Position numbers and translations under genes: made by a program
DNA from: Burkholderia sp. MS389
GTDB lineage: Bacteria > Pseudomonadota > Gammaproteobacteria > Burkholderiales > Burkholderiaceae
Assembly (NCBI RefSeq): GCF_016899425.1
Contig: NZ_CP045994.1
Location: 1,674,001 to 1,738,000 of the forward strand
Direction of reading: 5' to 3'
Length of the DNA: 64,000 nucleotides
Notes under the pieces: generated by a model
The model's input: only the letters and a program-made list of their open reading frames with translations
The model's database searches: none
Told to the model about the DNA's origin: nothing
In this document: one piece after another, positions 1 through 8,808 of the stretch
Position numbering within the stretch: the first letter of the stretch is position 1
Layout: every line of letters starts with the position of its first letter

Positions 1-672
1 GAAGCCGTACAGCATGTGCGTGAGGTTCTCGACCGGCACGTTGTCGACGTTGAACTTGCGATCGTAGATCGACCAGGTCGCGAAGTAGGTGCCGACCACC
101 GAGCCGGACGTGTTCGCATACGGCTTGTGGGTCTTGCTCGCGTTGTTCGGCAGGTCGTCCGCCAGTTCGGGAATCGTGTCGAACACGACCACGTCGAGCG
201 GCGCGCTGTCGGTCGAGGCGCCGTTGGCGTCGATCACGCGAACCTGCATCTTCTTTACGCCGGGCGTCTTCACGTTCGCGACGACCTGGCCGCTTTGCGT
301 GCCGCCGGGCGTCATCCGGACCTCGGACGCCGGATCGACGACACCGTTGACCACCGCGACCGCCTTCACCGCGGTGCCGTTGCTCCAGATGTCGAACGGT
401 AGCGGCACGTCGACCTTCTTGTTCAGCTTGACGATGTCCTTGTACGGCGCGACGCCGGCCTTCTGCATGTCGATCTCGACGAAGCCGTGCGGCTGCGACG
501 TGATTTCGTACTGCTTCAGGCTGGGCTTGCCGGGCGCGGCCAGCGCGGCGTTCGCGAAGCTCAGCGCGCTGGCCGCGGCGAGCGCGGCATAGGCAACGTG
601 CGCACGACGCAGGGAGCGGCGGCGGATCACGATGTCGGGAGTGCGTTTATGCGATTTCAATTTGATAACCAT
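1..672 (-). CDS. GH18 chitinase (ChiA-like), N-terminal part only
   Basis: Partial gene: the frame is open from an ATG at 672 down to base 1, giving 224 residues and no stop in the window. A basic, hydrophobic N-terminus ending near residue 45 (…FANAALA) looks like a secretion signal. Residues about 50-190 resemble the beta-sandwich N-domain of Serratia ChiA-type chitinases. From about residue 197 the sequence GTYFATWSIYDRKFNVD followed by NLTHMLYGF matches the first strand of the GH18 barrel (ChiA has a very similar YF-W-Y-R-F segment). The catalytic DxxDxDxE motif lies beyond the window edge and cannot be checked. The gene diverges from a chitin-active LPMO, which supports a secreted chitin-degrading role. 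An ATG at 676 is in another frame and stops quickly, so 672 is preferred. Confidence 0.85.
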   Translation of the reverse strand, partial: MVIKLKSHKRTPDIVIRRRSLRRAHVAYAALAAASALSFANAALAAPGKPSLKQYEITSQPHGFVEIDMQKAGVAPYKDIVKLNKKVDVPLPFDIWSNGTAVKAVAVVNGVVDPASEVRMTPGGTQSGQVVANVKTPGVKKMQVRVIDANGASTDSAPLDVVVFDTIPELADDLPNNASKTHKPYANTSGSVVGTYFATWSIYDRKFNVDNVPVENLTHMLYGF

Positions 673-945
673 CCATCCGGGTGTTGAAAAAAAGTGCGGG
701 AAAGCGAGCACATTCTTTTTCGAGGGCGGCATGGCGGCAACGATTCTCAACGCAATCTAAAAGCGGGCGGGCTGGGGGCGACGATTCTTTGAGAGATCGT
801 TCAGGAAGGTACGCCGAAGCGCGGCGCCTGACGATACTGCACCCAGCGTTTCGTCAGCAGGACATACGTCACGCACATTCCGGCGGATCGTTCGCGATTC
901 GCTTAACGAGGCAACTCCATTCAACGCTCAACCCAACGGAATCAG

Positions 946-2403
946 ATGAGAACCCGATCAGCCAAAAAGACCCTCTTTACCCTGTCGCCGCTCGTAGCCT
1001 GCGCGTCGATGTTCTTCGCGCAAGCCGCGTTTGCCCACGGCTACCTGTCGGAGCCGCCGTCGCGCGGCCTGCTGTGCAGTTCGAAGGCGGGCAAGGTCGA
1101 AAACTTCAACTGCGGTTCGGTCACCTACGAACCGCAAAGCATCGAAGGCAAGCAGGGTTTCCCGGCAGCCGGCGCGCCGGACGGCGAGATCGCGAGCGGC
1201 GGCGTGACGCAGTTCAGCGAGCTCAACGAGCAGTCGGTCGATCGCTGGAAGATCACCGACATCAAGCCGGGCGCGCAGAAGTTCAAGTGGACGTTCACCG
1301 CGCCGCACGTGACGAAGGAATTCAAGTACTACCTGACGAAGCAGGGCTGGAATCCGAACGCGAAGCTCACGCGCGAGCAGTTCGACCTGGCGCCGTTCTG
1401 CACGATCGACGGCGGGATGAAAAAAGCCGACGAGATCGGCCCGCACGGCTGCACGATCCCGTCGGACAAGAAGGGCCATCACGTGATGCTGACGACGTGG
1501 CACGTCGGCGATACGGCCGGCATGTTCTATAACGTGGCCGACCTGAACATCACCGACGCCGGCGGCCCGACCGATCCGGGCAAGCCGAACTGGTCGAACG
1601 TCGGCAGCATCGCGCCGACGATGGACCTGAAGACTGGCGACAAGGTCACGAACCGCGTGTTCAAGTCGGGCGGCGAAGTGCCGTCGATGAAGACCACGGT
1701 GACGATCGGCTCCGCGCAGCAGGGCGAACGCAACATGTGGCCGATGCTGCTCGCGAAGGAAATCAACCGCACGCAGGCGGCGAACCTGATCGCCGGCGTC
1801 GAGCGCGACGGCCGCATCGAGCCCGCGCTTGGCAAGAACGACGTGTTCTCGAAGAGCACCAGCGGCATCGTGCGCACCGAGACGACGATCGATCACCAGC
1901 CGGAAGGCGGCCTCGACGAAGGCTTCAGCATTTCGAACAACGGCGAGTTCAAGATCCAGAACGGCAAGGCGACCGCGAAGTTCTTCCTGAAGTTCAATCA
2001 CACGAAGGACACGAACGTCACGGTGAAGGTCTACGACGCGGCGAACTCGCTGGTCGGCTCGAAGTCGTCGACGATGCGCATGCAGGGCGACGTGAACGTC
2101 GATATCGCGAACGCGAAGGCGGGCGACCACACGGCCGTGGCGACGTCGCAGATCGAGGGCGGCACGCTGAAGCAGGAAACCACCACGTTCAAGCTGACCG
2201 GCGAATCGGGCGGCGAAGGCGCTCAGTGCCAGGCTGCATGGAAGCAGGGGACGGCCTACACGGGCGGTGCGAAGGTGCAGCACAACGGCCGCACGTACGA
2301 GGCGCGCTGGTGGACCCAGAACGAGGTCCCGGGCGATCCGGCATCGACGGGCGCCGACCATACCGGCAAGGTGTGGAAGGACCTGGGCGCCTGCAGCAAG
2401 TAA
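946..2403 (+). CDS. gbpA: GbpA-like chitin-binding lytic polysaccharide monooxygenase (AA10)
   Basis: Secreted copper enzyme that oxidatively cleaves crystalline chitin and binds GlcNAc polymers. Of 485 residues, 1-30 form a signal peptide ending AAFA, so the mature protein starts at His31 (HGYLSEPPSRG). That is the N-terminal 'histidine brace' of AA10 enzymes; the second brace His is in TTWHVGDT. After the AA10 domain (about 31-205) come two GbpA-type middle domains and, from about residue 430, a C-terminal carbohydrate-binding module (WKQGTAYTGGAKVQHNG, WWTQNEVPG). Length and domain order match Vibrio GbpA. It is transcribed away from a chitinase, separated by a 273-bp shared regulatory region, and ends at a strong terminator. 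In Vibrio GbpA also aids colonisation; whether that holds here is inference. Confidence 0.93.
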   Translation: MRTRSAKKTLFTLSPLVACASMFFAQAAFAHGYLSEPPSRGLLCSSKAGKVENFNCGSVTYEPQSIEGKQGFPAAGAPDGEIASGGVTQFSELNEQSVDRWKITDIKPGAQKFKWTFTAPHVTKEFKYYLTKQGWNPNAKLTREQFDLAPFCTIDGGMKKADEIGPHGCTIPSDKKGHHVMLTTWHVGDTAGMFYNVADLNITDAGGPTDPGKPNWSNVGSIAPTMDLKTGDKVTNRVFKSGGEVPSMKTTVTIGSAQQGERNMWPMLLAKEINRTQAANLIAGVERDGRIEPALGKNDVFSKSTSGIVRTETTIDHQPEGGLDEGFSISNNGEFKIQNGKATAKFFLKFNHTKDTNVTVKVYDAANSLVGSKSSTMRMQGDVNVDIANAKAGDHTAVATSQIEGGTLKQETTTFKLTGESGGEGAQCQAAWKQGTAYTGGAKVQHNGRTYEARWWTQNEVPGDPASTGADHTGKVWKDLGACSK

Positions 2404-2426
2404 CGACCTGACAAGGAGATGACGTG

Positions 2427-2457
2427 AGCCGCGCGCAGCCATGCGCGCGGCTTTTTT
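2427..2457 (+). terminator. Rho-independent terminator of gbpA
   Basis: Perfect 11-bp stem AGCCGCGCGCA / TGCGCGCGGCT with a 4-nt loop, running directly into six T residues, 24 nt after the gbpA stop. Confidence 0.92.
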
Positions 2458-2675
2458 GCTGACGCGCGGTCGCGAGTCGGCCGATTCAAAACCGTTTTTG
2501 ATATTTCGTTGATGAAGGTGGTGACGCTTCCCTTCCCCCGGGAAAATGACCTCATCGATCGGCGCTTTCCTTCAATCGAACCACCTCTCCGAAAGCGCCT
2601 CACTCACCTGCCGTCTGCAACACGACGGCCCCCGGCCGCGACGCCGTGCCGGGATCTCTACAGAGGGCAAACGAC

Positions 2676-3116
2676 GTGAAACAGAACTACCGGAAATGGG
2701 CAACGCGCCGCGGCCAGCAGGGCTTTACGCTGCTGGAGCTGCTGGTCGTGCTGCTGATCATCGCGCTGCTGGCCGGCTATGTCGGTCCGAAGCTGTTCTC
2801 GCAGGTCGACAAGGCCAAGGTCAAGTCGACCGAAGCGCAGATGAAGACGCTGGGCGACGCGGTCACGCAATTCCGGCTCGACACGGGCCGCTATCCGACG
2901 GCCGACGAAGGGCTCGACTCGCTGGTCGCGCAGCCGCAAGGCAGCGACGGCTGGAACGGTCCGTACCTCGCGAAGGCGGTGCCGAAGGACGGCTGGGGCC
3001 GCGCCTACCAATGGAACGTGCCGGGCCGCGAAGGCGAGGCGGAGATCGTGTCGCTCGGACGGGACGGTCGTGTCGGCGGGAGTGGTCTCGATGCGGACCT
3101 CGTCTATGACATGTAA
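2676..3116 (+). CDS. gspG: type II secretion / pilus major pseudopilin, GspG-like
   Basis: Major pseudopilin, polymerised into a periplasmic pseudopilus. The GTG start at 2676 is chosen because AGAGGG lies 8 nt upstream; an ATG at 2646 in the same frame lacks a ribosome site. The 146-aa product has the class III leader QQGFTLLELLVVLLII: cleavage after the Gly before FTLLE, with Glu+5 present. A GspG fold follows, with the family's PxxxxG and W-x-G-PY-L features (TADEGLDSL, GWNGPYL). It is first in a tightly packed operon of assembly genes and overlaps the transglycosylase gene. The leader peptidase (PilD) must be encoded elsewhere. Confidence 0.92.
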   Translation: MKQNYRKWATRRGQQGFTLLELLVVLLIIALLAGYVGPKLFSQVDKAKVKSTEAQMKTLGDAVTQFRLDTGRYPTADEGLDSLVAQPQGSDGWNGPYLAKAVPKDGWGRAYQWNVPGREGEAEIVSLGRDGRVGGSGLDADLVYDM

Positions 3117-3603
3117 GGGTCCGCGCCGCTGGATCGCGGGGGTGGCGCTGTTCGCCGCCTGCGCGTCCGGCGCCGCGGCCAAGGATTGCTGGACCCGGGC
3201 GGGCGATCGTCACGGCATCGATCCGTTGCTGCTGGTCGCGATCGCGAAAGTGGAATCCGCGCTGAACCCGCGCGCGATGAACTGGAACCGGAACGGCACC
3301 TACGACATCGGGCTGATGCAGATCAACAGTTCGCATTTGCCGCGTCTCGTCAAGGTCGGCGTGACGCACAAGCGATTGATCGACGAGCCGTGCACGTCGA
3401 TCGACACCGGCGCGTCGATTCTCGCCGGATTCATCGACCGGCACGGCTACACGTGGAACGCAGTCGGCGCGTACAACGCCGGGTCGTCGACGAAACGGGA
3501 ACCCGCGCGCAAGGCTTATGCGACCAAGGTCTGGCGCGTGTACCACGCGCTGACGAGCGATCGCGACGCGAGCCTTGCGCTGCTCGACGACTGGCGGAGG
3601 TAG
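3091..3603 (+). CDS. IagB/VirB1-like lytic transglycosylase
   Basis: Small periplasmic transglycosylase that would open the peptidoglycan so that the secretion/pilus apparatus can cross it. The protein (170 aa from ATG 3091) has a signal sequence (GVALFAACASGAAA) followed by the SLT fold: catalytic Glu in AKVESALNP (residue 55), then GLMQINSSHLPRL and AVGAYNAGSS, which are hallmark blocks of the IagB/IpgF family. Other in-frame starts are GTG 3070 and ATG 3106; 3091 has a GGGAG about 8 nt upstream. The gene overlaps the end of gspG by 26 nt and ends 2 nt before the gspF start, so it is part of the same transcript. IagB-type enzymes are usually tied to type III or IV systems; one inside a GspG-GspF block is notable. 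Confidence 0.9.
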   Translation: MRTSSMTCKGPRRWIAGVALFAACASGAAAKDCWTRAGDRHGIDPLLLVAIAKVESALNPRAMNWNRNGTYDIGLMQINSSHLPRLVKVGVTHKRLIDEPCTSIDTGASILAGFIDRHGYTWNAVGAYNAGSSTKREPARKAYATKVWRVYHALTSDRDASLALLDDWRR

Positions 3604-3605
3604 CG

Positions 3606-4790
3606 ATGGACGCGTTTCGGGTACGCGTGCTTGCCGCCGGCAAGGTCACGCAGCAGGCGGTCGAAGCGGCAAGCGAGACGGACGTGCGGGCGCGCTTCGC
3701 GGCGCAGGGCGCGGTCGTGCTCGAGGTGCGGCGCGATGCCCGTTTCGGGCGTCGCAGACGGGCGCCGAAGTTCGCGCTCGCGCTGTTCCTGCAGGAATTG
3801 TCGACGCTGCTCGACGCGGGCCTCGTGCTGATCGAGGCGCTCGAGGCGCTGCGCGACAAGGCGGATTCGGGCCGGGATGCGAAGCACGTGATCGACCGGA
3901 TCCTGGCGGTGATGGTCGAGGGGCAGCCGTTGTCGAAGGCGCTCGCGCAGCAGCCCGCCATTTTTCCGCCGCTGCTCGTCGCGACGATCGAATCGTCGGA
4001 GGGCAGCGGTCAGTTGCCGCTCGTCCTCAAGCGCTATCAGCAATACGAAGTGCGAATCGAACAGGTTCGCAAGCGCGTGATCGGCGCGCTGATCTATCCG
4101 GCGGTCGTGATCGGCGTGGGCATCGCGATCCTGCTGTTCATGGCGTTCTTCGTGATCCCGCGTTTCGCGGTGGTGTTCGAATCGCTCGCCACATTGCCTG
4201 CGACGGCCCGCGCGATGCTCTGGTGGGCGAACCTGCTGCGCGAGAACGGGATGGCGGTCGGGCTCGCGGTCGCTGCGTCGTTCGTCGGCGCGGCGCTGGG
4301 GCTCCGCTCGGCCGCGTTCAAGCGTGCGGTGCAGCGCCTGATGTGGCGCGCGCCGAAAGTGCGCGACATCTGCGCGCTGTTCGCGCTCACGCGGTTCTAC
4401 CGGACCGTCGGCCTGCTGATCGCGGGCGGCACGCCGGCGATCGTGGCGCTGGAGCTGTCCGGCAAGGTGTTGCCCGAGCACTTTCGCGCGCGGCTCGCCG
4501 TCGCGCTGACCGAGATGCGCGCAGGGCGGCCGGTCGCGGCCGTGCTCGCCGCGCATGGATTGACGACGTCGGTCGCCGAGCGGCTGTTGCGCGTGGGCGA
4601 ACAGAGCGGCGACCTCGGCGGGATGTGCGAGCACATCGCGCAGTTTCACGACGGCGCGCTCGACCGCGCGATCGAGATGCTCAGCAAGGTGTTCGAACCG
4701 GTCCTGATGCTCGCGGTGGGCGCGACGGTCGGCGCGGTGGTCCTGCTGCTCTACATGCCGATCTTCGAATTGGCCGGCAGCGTCGGATAG
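3606..4790 (+). CDS. gspF: inner-membrane platform protein GspF-like
   Basis: Polytopic platform protein that couples the cytoplasmic ATPase to pseudopilus assembly. 394 aa with two repeated T2SSF domains (about 65-190 and 265-390). The first starts LALFLQELSTLLDAGL and the second LTRFYRTVGLLIAGG, each followed by the family's EG/SG helical hairpin (EGQPLSKAL, GEQSGDLGGM). Three hydrophobic segments: about 170-200 (ALIYPAVVIGVGIAILLFMA), about 215-235 and near the C-terminus (AVGATVGAVVLLLYMPIF). It starts 2 nt after the transglycosylase stop. Confidence 0.93.
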   Translation: MDAFRVRVLAAGKVTQQAVEAASETDVRARFAAQGAVVLEVRRDARFGRRRRAPKFALALFLQELSTLLDAGLVLIEALEALRDKADSGRDAKHVIDRILAVMVEGQPLSKALAQQPAIFPPLLVATIESSEGSGQLPLVLKRYQQYEVRIEQVRKRVIGALIYPAVVIGVGIAILLFMAFFVIPRFAVVFESLATLPATARAMLWWANLLRENGMAVGLAVAASFVGAALGLRSAAFKRAVQRLMWRAPKVRDICALFALTRFYRTVGLLIAGGTPAIVALELSGKVLPEHFRARLAVALTEMRAGRPVAAVLAAHGLTTSVAERLLRVGEQSGDLGGMCEHIAQFHDGALDRAIEMLSKVFEPVLMLAVGATVGAVVLLLYMPIFELAGSVG

Positions 4791-4840
4791 CCCGAGCGCC
4801 AACGCGTTCGCGATTCCACTGTCCAACTGGAGAAAATTCA

Positions 4841-6472
4841 ATGAAAACGGAACACATCGTTCAACGCTGGCAGTCGGAATCCGACGCATCGGGCGTCGAT
4901 TTCGCGCAGTACGTCGGCGGGTTGCTGGCCGCCGATGCGGCGCTGCTCGCACAGGCGGCCGCCTGCCTCGGCATCGGCGCAGTCGACGCGGATGCGCTGC
5001 GCGCGGCGCGCACGCGCTTCGACCTGCTGCCGCTGCACGACGCGCTGACCTGGCGCGTGCTGCCGGTCGAACTCGACGGCGCGCCGTGCGTGGTCGTCGC
5101 CGATCCGTTCGCCCGCCACGTGCGCGACGAACTGCTTGCGCGCTTCGGCACGCGGCCGATCGAACTGGCGATGAGCGCGCCGGGCGAGGTCGAGCGGCTG
5201 CTCGGCGACATCGAGTCGAGCGAGCGGCTGATGGATGACGTGACGATCGATACGCAGGGCGATTCGCTCGCGCAGGCGATCGAGTCGATCTCGCTCGCGA
5301 GCATCGCGAAGGACGAAAGCCCGATCATCCGGCTCGTCAACACGACGCTCTACGACGCGCTGCAGAGCCGCGCCAGCGACATTCATCTCGAAGCGGTGCC
5401 GGACGGCCTGTCGATCCGCTACCGGATCGACGGCGTGCTGCAGTCGATCCGCCATATTCCGGGGCTCGAGGCGGCCGCGCAGACGCTGTCGCGTCTCAAG
5501 GTGCTCGCCGCGCTCGACATCGCGGAGAAGCGCGTGCCGCAGGACGGCCGCTTCAAGGTCGTGATGCAGGGCCGCGAAATCGATTTCCGCGTGTCGATCA
5601 TTCCCGGCACCCATGGCGAAAACGCGGTGATGCGCGTGCTCGACAAGTCGCAGCGCGGCGACAGCGTGAGCCTCGACGTGCTCGGCTTCGATGCGCCGAC
5701 GGCGCGGCGCGTGCGCGCGCTCGCGCATCGTCCGTACGGGCTGATGCTCGTGACGGGGCCGACCGGCAGCGGCAAGTCGACGACGCTGTACGCGGTGCTG
5801 TCGGAGGTCAACACCGGCGACGACAAGATCATCACGATCGAGGACCCGGTCGAATACGAACTGCAGGGCGTGCTGCAGATTCCGGTCAACGAGCGCAAGG
5901 GGCTCACGTTCGCGCGCGGCCTGCGCTCGATCCTGCGTCACGATCCGGACACGGTCATGGTCGGCGAGATCCGCGACGAGGAGACCGCGTCGATCGCCGT
6001 GCAATCCGCGCTGACCGGCCACCGCGTGCTGTCGACCGTGCATGCGAACGACGGGTTCAGCGTGATCGACCGGTTCATCTACATGGGCGTGGAGCCATCG
6101 ACGTTTCTCGAGGCGCTGAACGGCGTCGTGTCGCAGCGCCTGGTACGCCGGATCTGCGCGAACTGCGGCGACGCCGCGCACGGCGCCGACCTGCGCGACG
6201 CGCCGCTCGACGAACTGAAGCGCGTGGTCGCGCCCGGCGCGGGCTGCGAGACGTGCCGCGGCACCGGCTATCACGGCCGGATCGGGCTCGCGGAAGTGCT
6301 GACGCTCGACGCCGCGATGAAGGTCGCGTTGCTCGAACGCTCGATCGAGAAGCGGACGCGCGCGCTTGCGGACAACGCCGACTACCAGTCGATGCGCGAC
6401 GCGGGGCTGGCGGCGATTCGCGCGAGGCTCACGACGTTCCAGGAGGTGCAGCGTGCGATCGCCGTGGAATAA
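4841..6472 (+). CDS. gspE: assembly ATPase GspE/PilB-like
   Basis: Hexameric cytoplasmic ATPase powering pseudopilus assembly. 543 aa, starting at ATG 4841 after a TGGAG ribosome site. N-terminal docking region up to about residue 150; then the GspE core with Walker A GPTGSGKSTT, the Asp and His boxes (TIEDPVEYEL, LTGHRVLSTVHAND) and the Walker B-like block TVMVGEIRDEETA. A zinc-binding tetracysteine follows near the C-terminus (CANC … CETC), typical of GspE/PilB rather than of PilT retraction ATPases. No retraction ATPase lies nearby, which fits a secretion or static-pilus machine. Confidence 0.95.
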   Translation: MKTEHIVQRWQSESDASGVDFAQYVGGLLAADAALLAQAAACLGIGAVDADALRAARTRFDLLPLHDALTWRVLPVELDGAPCVVVADPFARHVRDELLARFGTRPIELAMSAPGEVERLLGDIESSERLMDDVTIDTQGDSLAQAIESISLASIAKDESPIIRLVNTTLYDALQSRASDIHLEAVPDGLSIRYRIDGVLQSIRHIPGLEAAAQTLSRLKVLAALDIAEKRVPQDGRFKVVMQGREIDFRVSIIPGTHGENAVMRVLDKSQRGDSVSLDVLGFDAPTARRVRALAHRPYGLMLVTGPTGSGKSTTLYAVLSEVNTGDDKIITIEDPVEYELQGVLQIPVNERKGLTFARGLRSILRHDPDTVMVGEIRDEETASIAVQSALTGHRVLSTVHANDGFSVIDRFIYMGVEPSTFLEALNGVVSQRLVRRICANCGDAAHGADLRDAPLDELKRVVAPGAGCETCRGTGYHGRIGLAEVLTLDAAMKVALLERSIEKRTRALADNADYQSMRDAGLAAIRARLTTFQEVQRAIAVE

Positions 6473-7220
6473 CGCCGTCGCGGTGCTCGACGCCGACACG
6501 CTGCGCGTGTGGACGAGCGACGGCTGGCGCGTGCGTCGCGCCGGTCCGCCGCAGATCGTCGTCGCGCACGACGGACTGCCGGCCGACGCGCTGGCGCGGG
6601 TGCTGGGCGACCTGCCGAAGCAGCGCCTGCCGATGTGCAACCGCCTGCGGATCGTCGTCGGCCATCCGTGGACGCATGGCGTCGTGCTGCCGTGGCAGGA
6701 CGGGCTGGTGTCGGACGCCGCCTGGGACGGCTATGCGCGCGCGCTGTTCGCCGCCCGCGCGCAGCGCGGTGCGCTGCGCATCCGTATCGAAGCCGCGCGG
6801 CACGGCCGCGCACGTCTGGCGGTGGCGGCCTGCGACACGTTGCTCGCGTCGCTCGCGACCGTGAGCCGCGCCACCGGCTGGCGGCTCGTCAGCGTGCGCG
6901 ATGCGCTGTCGGCGTCGCTCACGCTGCATGCGGGCCGCCTGAGCGCGGAAGACTGCCGCTACGCACTATTGCAGCCGCGCGTCGTCACCTGCGTGTTTCG
7001 CCGCGCTGGCGAGTGGGCCGACGTGGTCACGCTGCCGCGTGCGGGCGGCCGGCGGCTCGACGACTGGTTCGCCGCCGCCGCGCTGATGGCCGGGCAACCG
7101 CTGGCCGGCGCGGCGTTCGCGAGTGCGCTCGACGGCGCGCCGCCGGCCGCGGACGACGTCACGCTGCTCGACGACGGGTGGGGCGACGTACCCGTGTGCG
7201 CATCCGGAGAACCGGCATGA
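6453..7220 (+). CDS. PilM/GspL-like cytoplasmic assembly protein (divergent)
   Basis: 255-aa protein beginning at GTG 6453, with a near-perfect AGGAGG 6 nt upstream; the gene overlaps the end of gspE by 20 nt. No membrane segment and no recognisable enzyme motif. It starts NAVAVLDADTLRVW, reminiscent of the first strand of an actin-like PilM/MshI/GspL cytoplasmic domain, and has a later block SRATGWRLVSVRDAL. Assignment rests mainly on position: it lies exactly where mshI/pilM sits, before PilN-, PilO- and PilP-like genes and the secretin. Sequence similarity is weak to the eye, so function is inferred from context. Confidence 0.55.
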   Translation: MRSPWNNAVAVLDADTLRVWTSDGWRVRRAGPPQIVVAHDGLPADALARVLGDLPKQRLPMCNRLRIVVGHPWTHGVVLPWQDGLVSDAAWDGYARALFAARAQRGALRIRIEAARHGRARLAVAACDTLLASLATVSRATGWRLVSVRDALSASLTLHAGRLSAEDCRYALLQPRVVTCVFRRAGEWADVVTLPRAGGRRLDDWFAAAALMAGQPLAGAAFASALDGAPPAADDVTLLDDGWGDVPVCASGEPA

Positions 7221-7747
7221 CGCGCGTCGACGAACTGGATTTCGCGGCGCCTCGCACGCGCGTCACGCCGTGGGCGGCCGTCGCGCTGTGCTGCGCGTTG
7301 CTCACCGGTGCATTCGCCGCGAGCGAGTGGTCGCGCGTCGACCAGTTGCGCGACGACGTCGACCGCCTCGAAAGCCGTATCGACCAGCGCAAGCGCGCGA
7401 TCGAGCGCGAGCAGCGCCGGCAGAAGAGCATGACGCCGGAGCAGCGCCGCATCGAGCGCGTGCTCGCCGAGCAGAAGACGAGCGCCGCGGGCTCCGGGCT
7501 GTCGGTGGTCGACTGGATCGAGCACGCATGGACGCCGCAAATCGCGCTGAAGTCGCTGACGGTCGACAAGGCCGGCCGCGAGGCGCGCATCGAAGGCGGC
7601 GCGGCGGAGTTGTCGCACATCTACATCTTCGTCGATCGTCTGAACGACCGTCACCCGGACCGCAAGATCGGCCTGCTGCAGCACCGCACGAAAGCGGAGG
7701 ACGGCAAGAACATCTTTCACTTCAGCCTGAGCATCGAACACCCATGA
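7217..7747 (+). CDS. PilN-like inner-membrane assembly protein
   Basis: 176 aa. A short cytoplasmic N-terminus, a single membrane helix (about residues 18-36, PWAAVALCCALLTGAFAAS), a coiled coil (about 37-80, RLESRIDQRKRAIEREQRR) and a small periplasmic ferredoxin-like domain. This is the architecture of PilN (and of the GspL periplasmic half). ATG overlaps the previous stop (ATGA), so translation is probably coupled. Cytoplasmic PilM/MshI-type partners bind the N-terminus of PilN; the gene just upstream would be that partner. Confidence 0.65.
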   Translation: MTRVDELDFAAPRTRVTPWAAVALCCALLTGAFAASEWSRVDQLRDDVDRLESRIDQRKRAIEREQRRQKSMTPEQRRIERVLAEQKTSAAGSGLSVVDWIEHAWTPQIALKSLTVDKAGREARIEGGAAELSHIYIFVDRLNDRHPDRKIGLLQHRTKAEDGKNIFHFSLSIEHP

Positions 7748-8298
7748 CGAACCTGAAAGCAATCGACACGACGGCGCTTGCCGCGCGGCTGCGCTGGGGC
7801 GCCTATGCGGCGACCGCCAAGCTCGGCGTGCCGGGGCTGCTCGCGGGCGGACTGGTCGTCGCGCTGATCGGCGCTCACGCGCTGCACCTGCAGCCGGACG
7901 ACGAGCGGCTCGAGGCCGAGCGTTCGGCGCGCGTGGCGGAGCTGGCCGCGCTGCCGAAGCCGGGCAAGCAGGCCGGCGCCGGCGGCATGACGCTGCAGCA
8001 GGTGCAGCAACTGCGCAGCAGCGAGCAGGCGTACTCGATTTTCCAGATCCTGTCGCAGCGCGGCATGGATCGCAAGCACGCGACGTATCGCCGCGAAGTC
8101 GAGATGAAGGGCAAGCTGCGCCGGCTCACGATCAGCATCGCGCTGAGCGGCAGCTATGTCGGGCTGCGCGAAGCGATGCGCGAGATCGCGGACCAGCCGA
8201 TGGTGCGCATCGAGGGCGTGTCGATCGAGCGCGACCGGATCGACAGCGCCACCGTCACCGCCGACCTGCGGGTCAGCCTGCTGGGGCCCGATACATGA
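7744..8298 (+). CDS. PilO-like inner-membrane assembly protein
   Basis: 184 aa with one membrane helix at about residues 28-47 (VPGLLAGGLVVALIGAHAL), a polar linker and a C-terminal periplasmic alpha/beta domain (LTISIALSGSYVGLREAMRE) typical of the PilO/GspM fold, which heterodimerises with PilN. It overlaps the previous gene by 4 nt and the next by 4 nt. Confidence 0.62.
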   Translation: MTNLKAIDTTALAARLRWGAYAATAKLGVPGLLAGGLVVALIGAHALHLQPDDERLEAERSARVAELAALPKPGKQAGAGGMTLQQVQQLRSSEQAYSIFQILSQRGMDRKHATYRREVEMKGKLRRLTISIALSGSYVGLREAMREIADQPMVRIEGVSIERDRIDSATVTADLRVSLLGPDT

Positions 8299-8777
8299 TG
8301 CGCACCGTCCTGATCCCGCTGGCGCTCGCAGTCGCCACCGCTTGCCTCTCCGGCGGCAGCGCCGCGCACGAGAGCGGCAGCCCGGCGCCGATCGTCGACG
8401 TCTTCCCGGCGCAGAGCTGGGCGTCGCTCGGCGCGGAGCCGGCGCGCGACGACCCGCCGCCGGTCGCGGCGCCCGAACCCGCACCCGAACCGGAACCGCC
8501 GTCGCTCGACACGCCGATCGACGCGCCGCCGGCCGCCGCCGTCCCGTTCGAGATCGCCGGGGAGTGGCGCGAGAGCGGCCAGCGCATCGTCGTGCTGGAA
8601 GGCATCGGCAAGACGTTCCTGCTGTGCGGATCGCGCTGCGACGTGCGCGACGCGGTACGGCCGGGCGACGAGATCGCCGAAGGCTACCGGCTGAAGAAAC
8701 TGGGCGAACAGGGCACGGTGATCGTGACCCGCGGCAGTGCCGATGTCGAGTTGTCGCTGCCCGTCCCGATCCAATGA
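8295..8777 (+). CDS. PilP/GspC-like periplasmic adaptor
   Basis: 160 aa. N-terminal export signal (IPLALAVATACLSGGSAAH), a Pro/Glu/Ala-rich flexible linker (about 50-85, with AAPEPAPEPEPPS) and a compact C-terminal beta domain with VVLEGIGKTFLLCGSRCDV. This layout matches PilP and the homology region of GspC, which bridge the inner-membrane PilN/O pair to the secretin. Start ATG 8295 overlaps the previous stop; ATG 8298 is an equally possible start. Two Cys residues about five apart in the C-domain could form a disulphide. Confidence 0.6.
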   Translation: MMRTVLIPLALAVATACLSGGSAAHESGSPAPIVDVFPAQSWASLGAEPARDDPPPVAAPEPAPEPEPPSLDTPIDAPPAAAVPFEIAGEWRESGQRIVVLEGIGKTFLLCGSRCDVRDAVRPGDEIAEGYRLKKLGEQGTVIVTRGSADVELSLPVPIQ

Positions 8778-8808
8778 ACCCCGAATCCAACCTCTGCCGA
8801 ACACCATC

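Noticed and set aside
958..2442. 494-residue minus-strand frame opposite the LPMO gene
   Set aside because: Antisense of a well-supported secreted enzyme, Arg-rich and without any recognisable motif.
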